A stretch of 64,000 bases of DNA from an uncultured Pelagibacteraceae bacterium (lineage in GTDB: Bacteria; Pseudomonadota; Alphaproteobacteria; Pelagibacterales; Pelagibacteraceae): positions 1-64,000 of the forward strand of contig CACBNI010000003.1 in the NCBI GenBank assembly GCA_902540595.1, given 5' to 3'. Shown here piece after piece: positions 62,800-64,000 of the stretch. Both the position numbers and the translations under genes were made by a program. The notes beneath the pieces were generated by a model that was not told the DNA's origin, searched no databases, and was given only the letters and a program-made list of their open reading frames with translations. The first letter of the stretch is position 1. Every line of letters starts with the position of its first letter.

Positions 62800-63261
62800 C
62801 TAAAATATATTTAAACCTTTTATCTCAACTGTTCTATTTTTAAGTTCATTTTCGTATTTAAATAATAAATCTATAGATTCTACTTTATTATTATTTTTAA
62901 TTAATTGAGGCCACTCAACTAATGTAATATTTTTTTTATTATTTTCAAAAATATCTAGGTCTTTAATCTCTGAAGTATTTTTGATCCTAAATAAATCGTA
63001 ATGTTTAATTACAAAATTATTAGTTTCGTACTCATTCAGTAAATTAAATGTAGGACTAGTAACCTCTGTAAGTTTTAGTCGCTCGTCAGTCTGAAGTTTA
63101 TTAATAAAATATTTTACAAATGTTGTCTTACCTACTCCCATCTCGCCATACAAAAAAATGTATTCACCTCCTAAAAAATATGAGGTTAATTTTTCTGCTA
63201 ATTCTCTTGTTGACTTCTCTGAAGTGATATCAATTTTGCTATTTTTAATAGCGGTAGGCAT
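62800..63261 (-). CDS. tsaE: tRNA threonylcarbamoyladenosine biosynthesis ATPase TsaE
   Basis: [48 protein letters not shown]. Confidence 0.95.
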   Translation of the reverse strand: MPTAIKNSKIDITSEKSTRELAEKLTSYFLGGEYIFLYGEMGVGKTTFVKYFINKLQTDERLKLTEVTSPTFNLLNEYETNNFVIKHYDLFRIKNTSEIKDLDIFENNKKNITLVEWPQLIKNNNKVESIDLLFKYENELKNRTVEIKGLNIF

Positions 63262-64000
63262 CTGGTTTAAAAGGACCTTCTGTCCCTACACTTATATAAT
63301 CCGCCTGATCTTTAGATAATTTAGTTAATTTAGCGCCAACTTTTTTAAGATGTAAAGTAGCAACTTTTTCATCCAAATGTTTAGGCAGTACATAAACTTT
63401 GTTGTCATAATTTTTGTGATTATGCCAAAGTTCTATTTGAGCAATTACCTGATTAGTAAAAGATGCACTCATAACAAAACTAGGATGACCAGTTGCACAA
63501 CCTAAATTTACTAATCTTCCCTCTGCTAATAAAATAATTCTCTTACCACTAGGTAATTCAATTTCGTGAACTTGGGGTTTTACTTCAGTCCATTTATAAT
63601 TTTTCAAAGCTTCAACTTGTATTTCATTATCAAAGTGACCAATGTTACATAATATTGCTCTATCTTTCATATCTCTCATATGGTCTGCAGTAACAATATC
63701 TTTATTTCCTGTTGCGGTTACAACTATATCTGCTCTACTTATAGCTTCTTCCATTAAAACAACTTCGTAACCCTCCATTGCAGCTTGAAGAGCACAAATT
63801 GGATCTGCTTCTGTGACTAATACTCTTGCTCCACTTTGTCTCAAAGATGCAGCACTTCCTTTTCCAACATCTCCAAATCCTGCTACAATTGCAATTTTAC
63901 CTGACATCATAACATCAGTTGCTCGTCTTATGCCATCTACTAAACTTTCTCTACAACCATATAGGTTATCAAATTTTGATTTGGTTACAGAATCATTGAC
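63245..64000 (-). CDS. ahcY: Adenosylhomocysteinase, C-terminal part (5' end outside window; track start at 63910 is internal)
   Basis: Frame stays open to 64000: [60 protein letters not shown]. Confidence 0.98.
   Translation of the reverse strand, partial: VNDSVTKSKFDNLYGCRESLVDGIRRATDVMMSGKIAIVAGFGDVGKGSAASLRQSGARVLVTEADPICALQAAMEGYEVVLMEEAISRADIVVTATGNKDIVTADHMRDMKDRAILCNIGHFDNEIQVEALKNYKWTEVKPQVHEIELPSGKRIILLAEGRLVNLGCATGHPSFVMSASFTNQVIAQIELWHNHKNYDNKVYVLPKHLDEKVATLHLKKVGAKLTKLSKDQADYISVGTEGPFKPDAYRY

Overview
The window is a contiguous stretch of an AT-rich, densely packed alphaproteobacterial genome. Gene content and style look like SAR11 / Candidatus Pelagibacter; this is inferred from protein motifs and was not tested by search. 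I see about 74 protein-coding genes and no rRNA, tRNA, CRISPR array, transposase, integrase or phage gene. Order of contents: F0 ATP synthase genes (atpB 3' end, atpE, b', b) run directly into a carotenoid/retinal cassette (crtI-crtB-crtY-blh) and then ispH-thrB-rnhA. A cytochrome c oxidase operon lies on the minus strand (coxB-coxA-ctaB-small ORF-ctaG-coxC-SURF1-thrC-peroxiredoxin). A lipid A/KDO block follows (ubiA-msbA-waaA-lpxK-lpxL-like), then purD-rsmD, then pgi-BamF-like-lspA-ileS-ribF on the minus strand, groESL, typA, pmbA/tldD, cfa, oligopeptidase B, a small heat-shock protein, a purine permease with a phosphoribosyltransferase, an RND efflux pair, gpmA, murU/amgK/tsaE and the 3' part of ahcY. 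I found no clear evidence of a new defence or mobile system. The best leads are: the gap-free F0-ATPase/retinal/ispH arrangement; matching RpoH-like promoters before groES and hsp20; two short ORFs absent from the ORF track (41-aa Cox assembly-like, 38-aa Lys-rich); a 395-aa Lys-rich coiled-coil protein; a DapA-family protein lacking DapA active-site signature residues; and extreme compression at convergent (shared TTAA stops) and divergent (16-nt) gene junctions.
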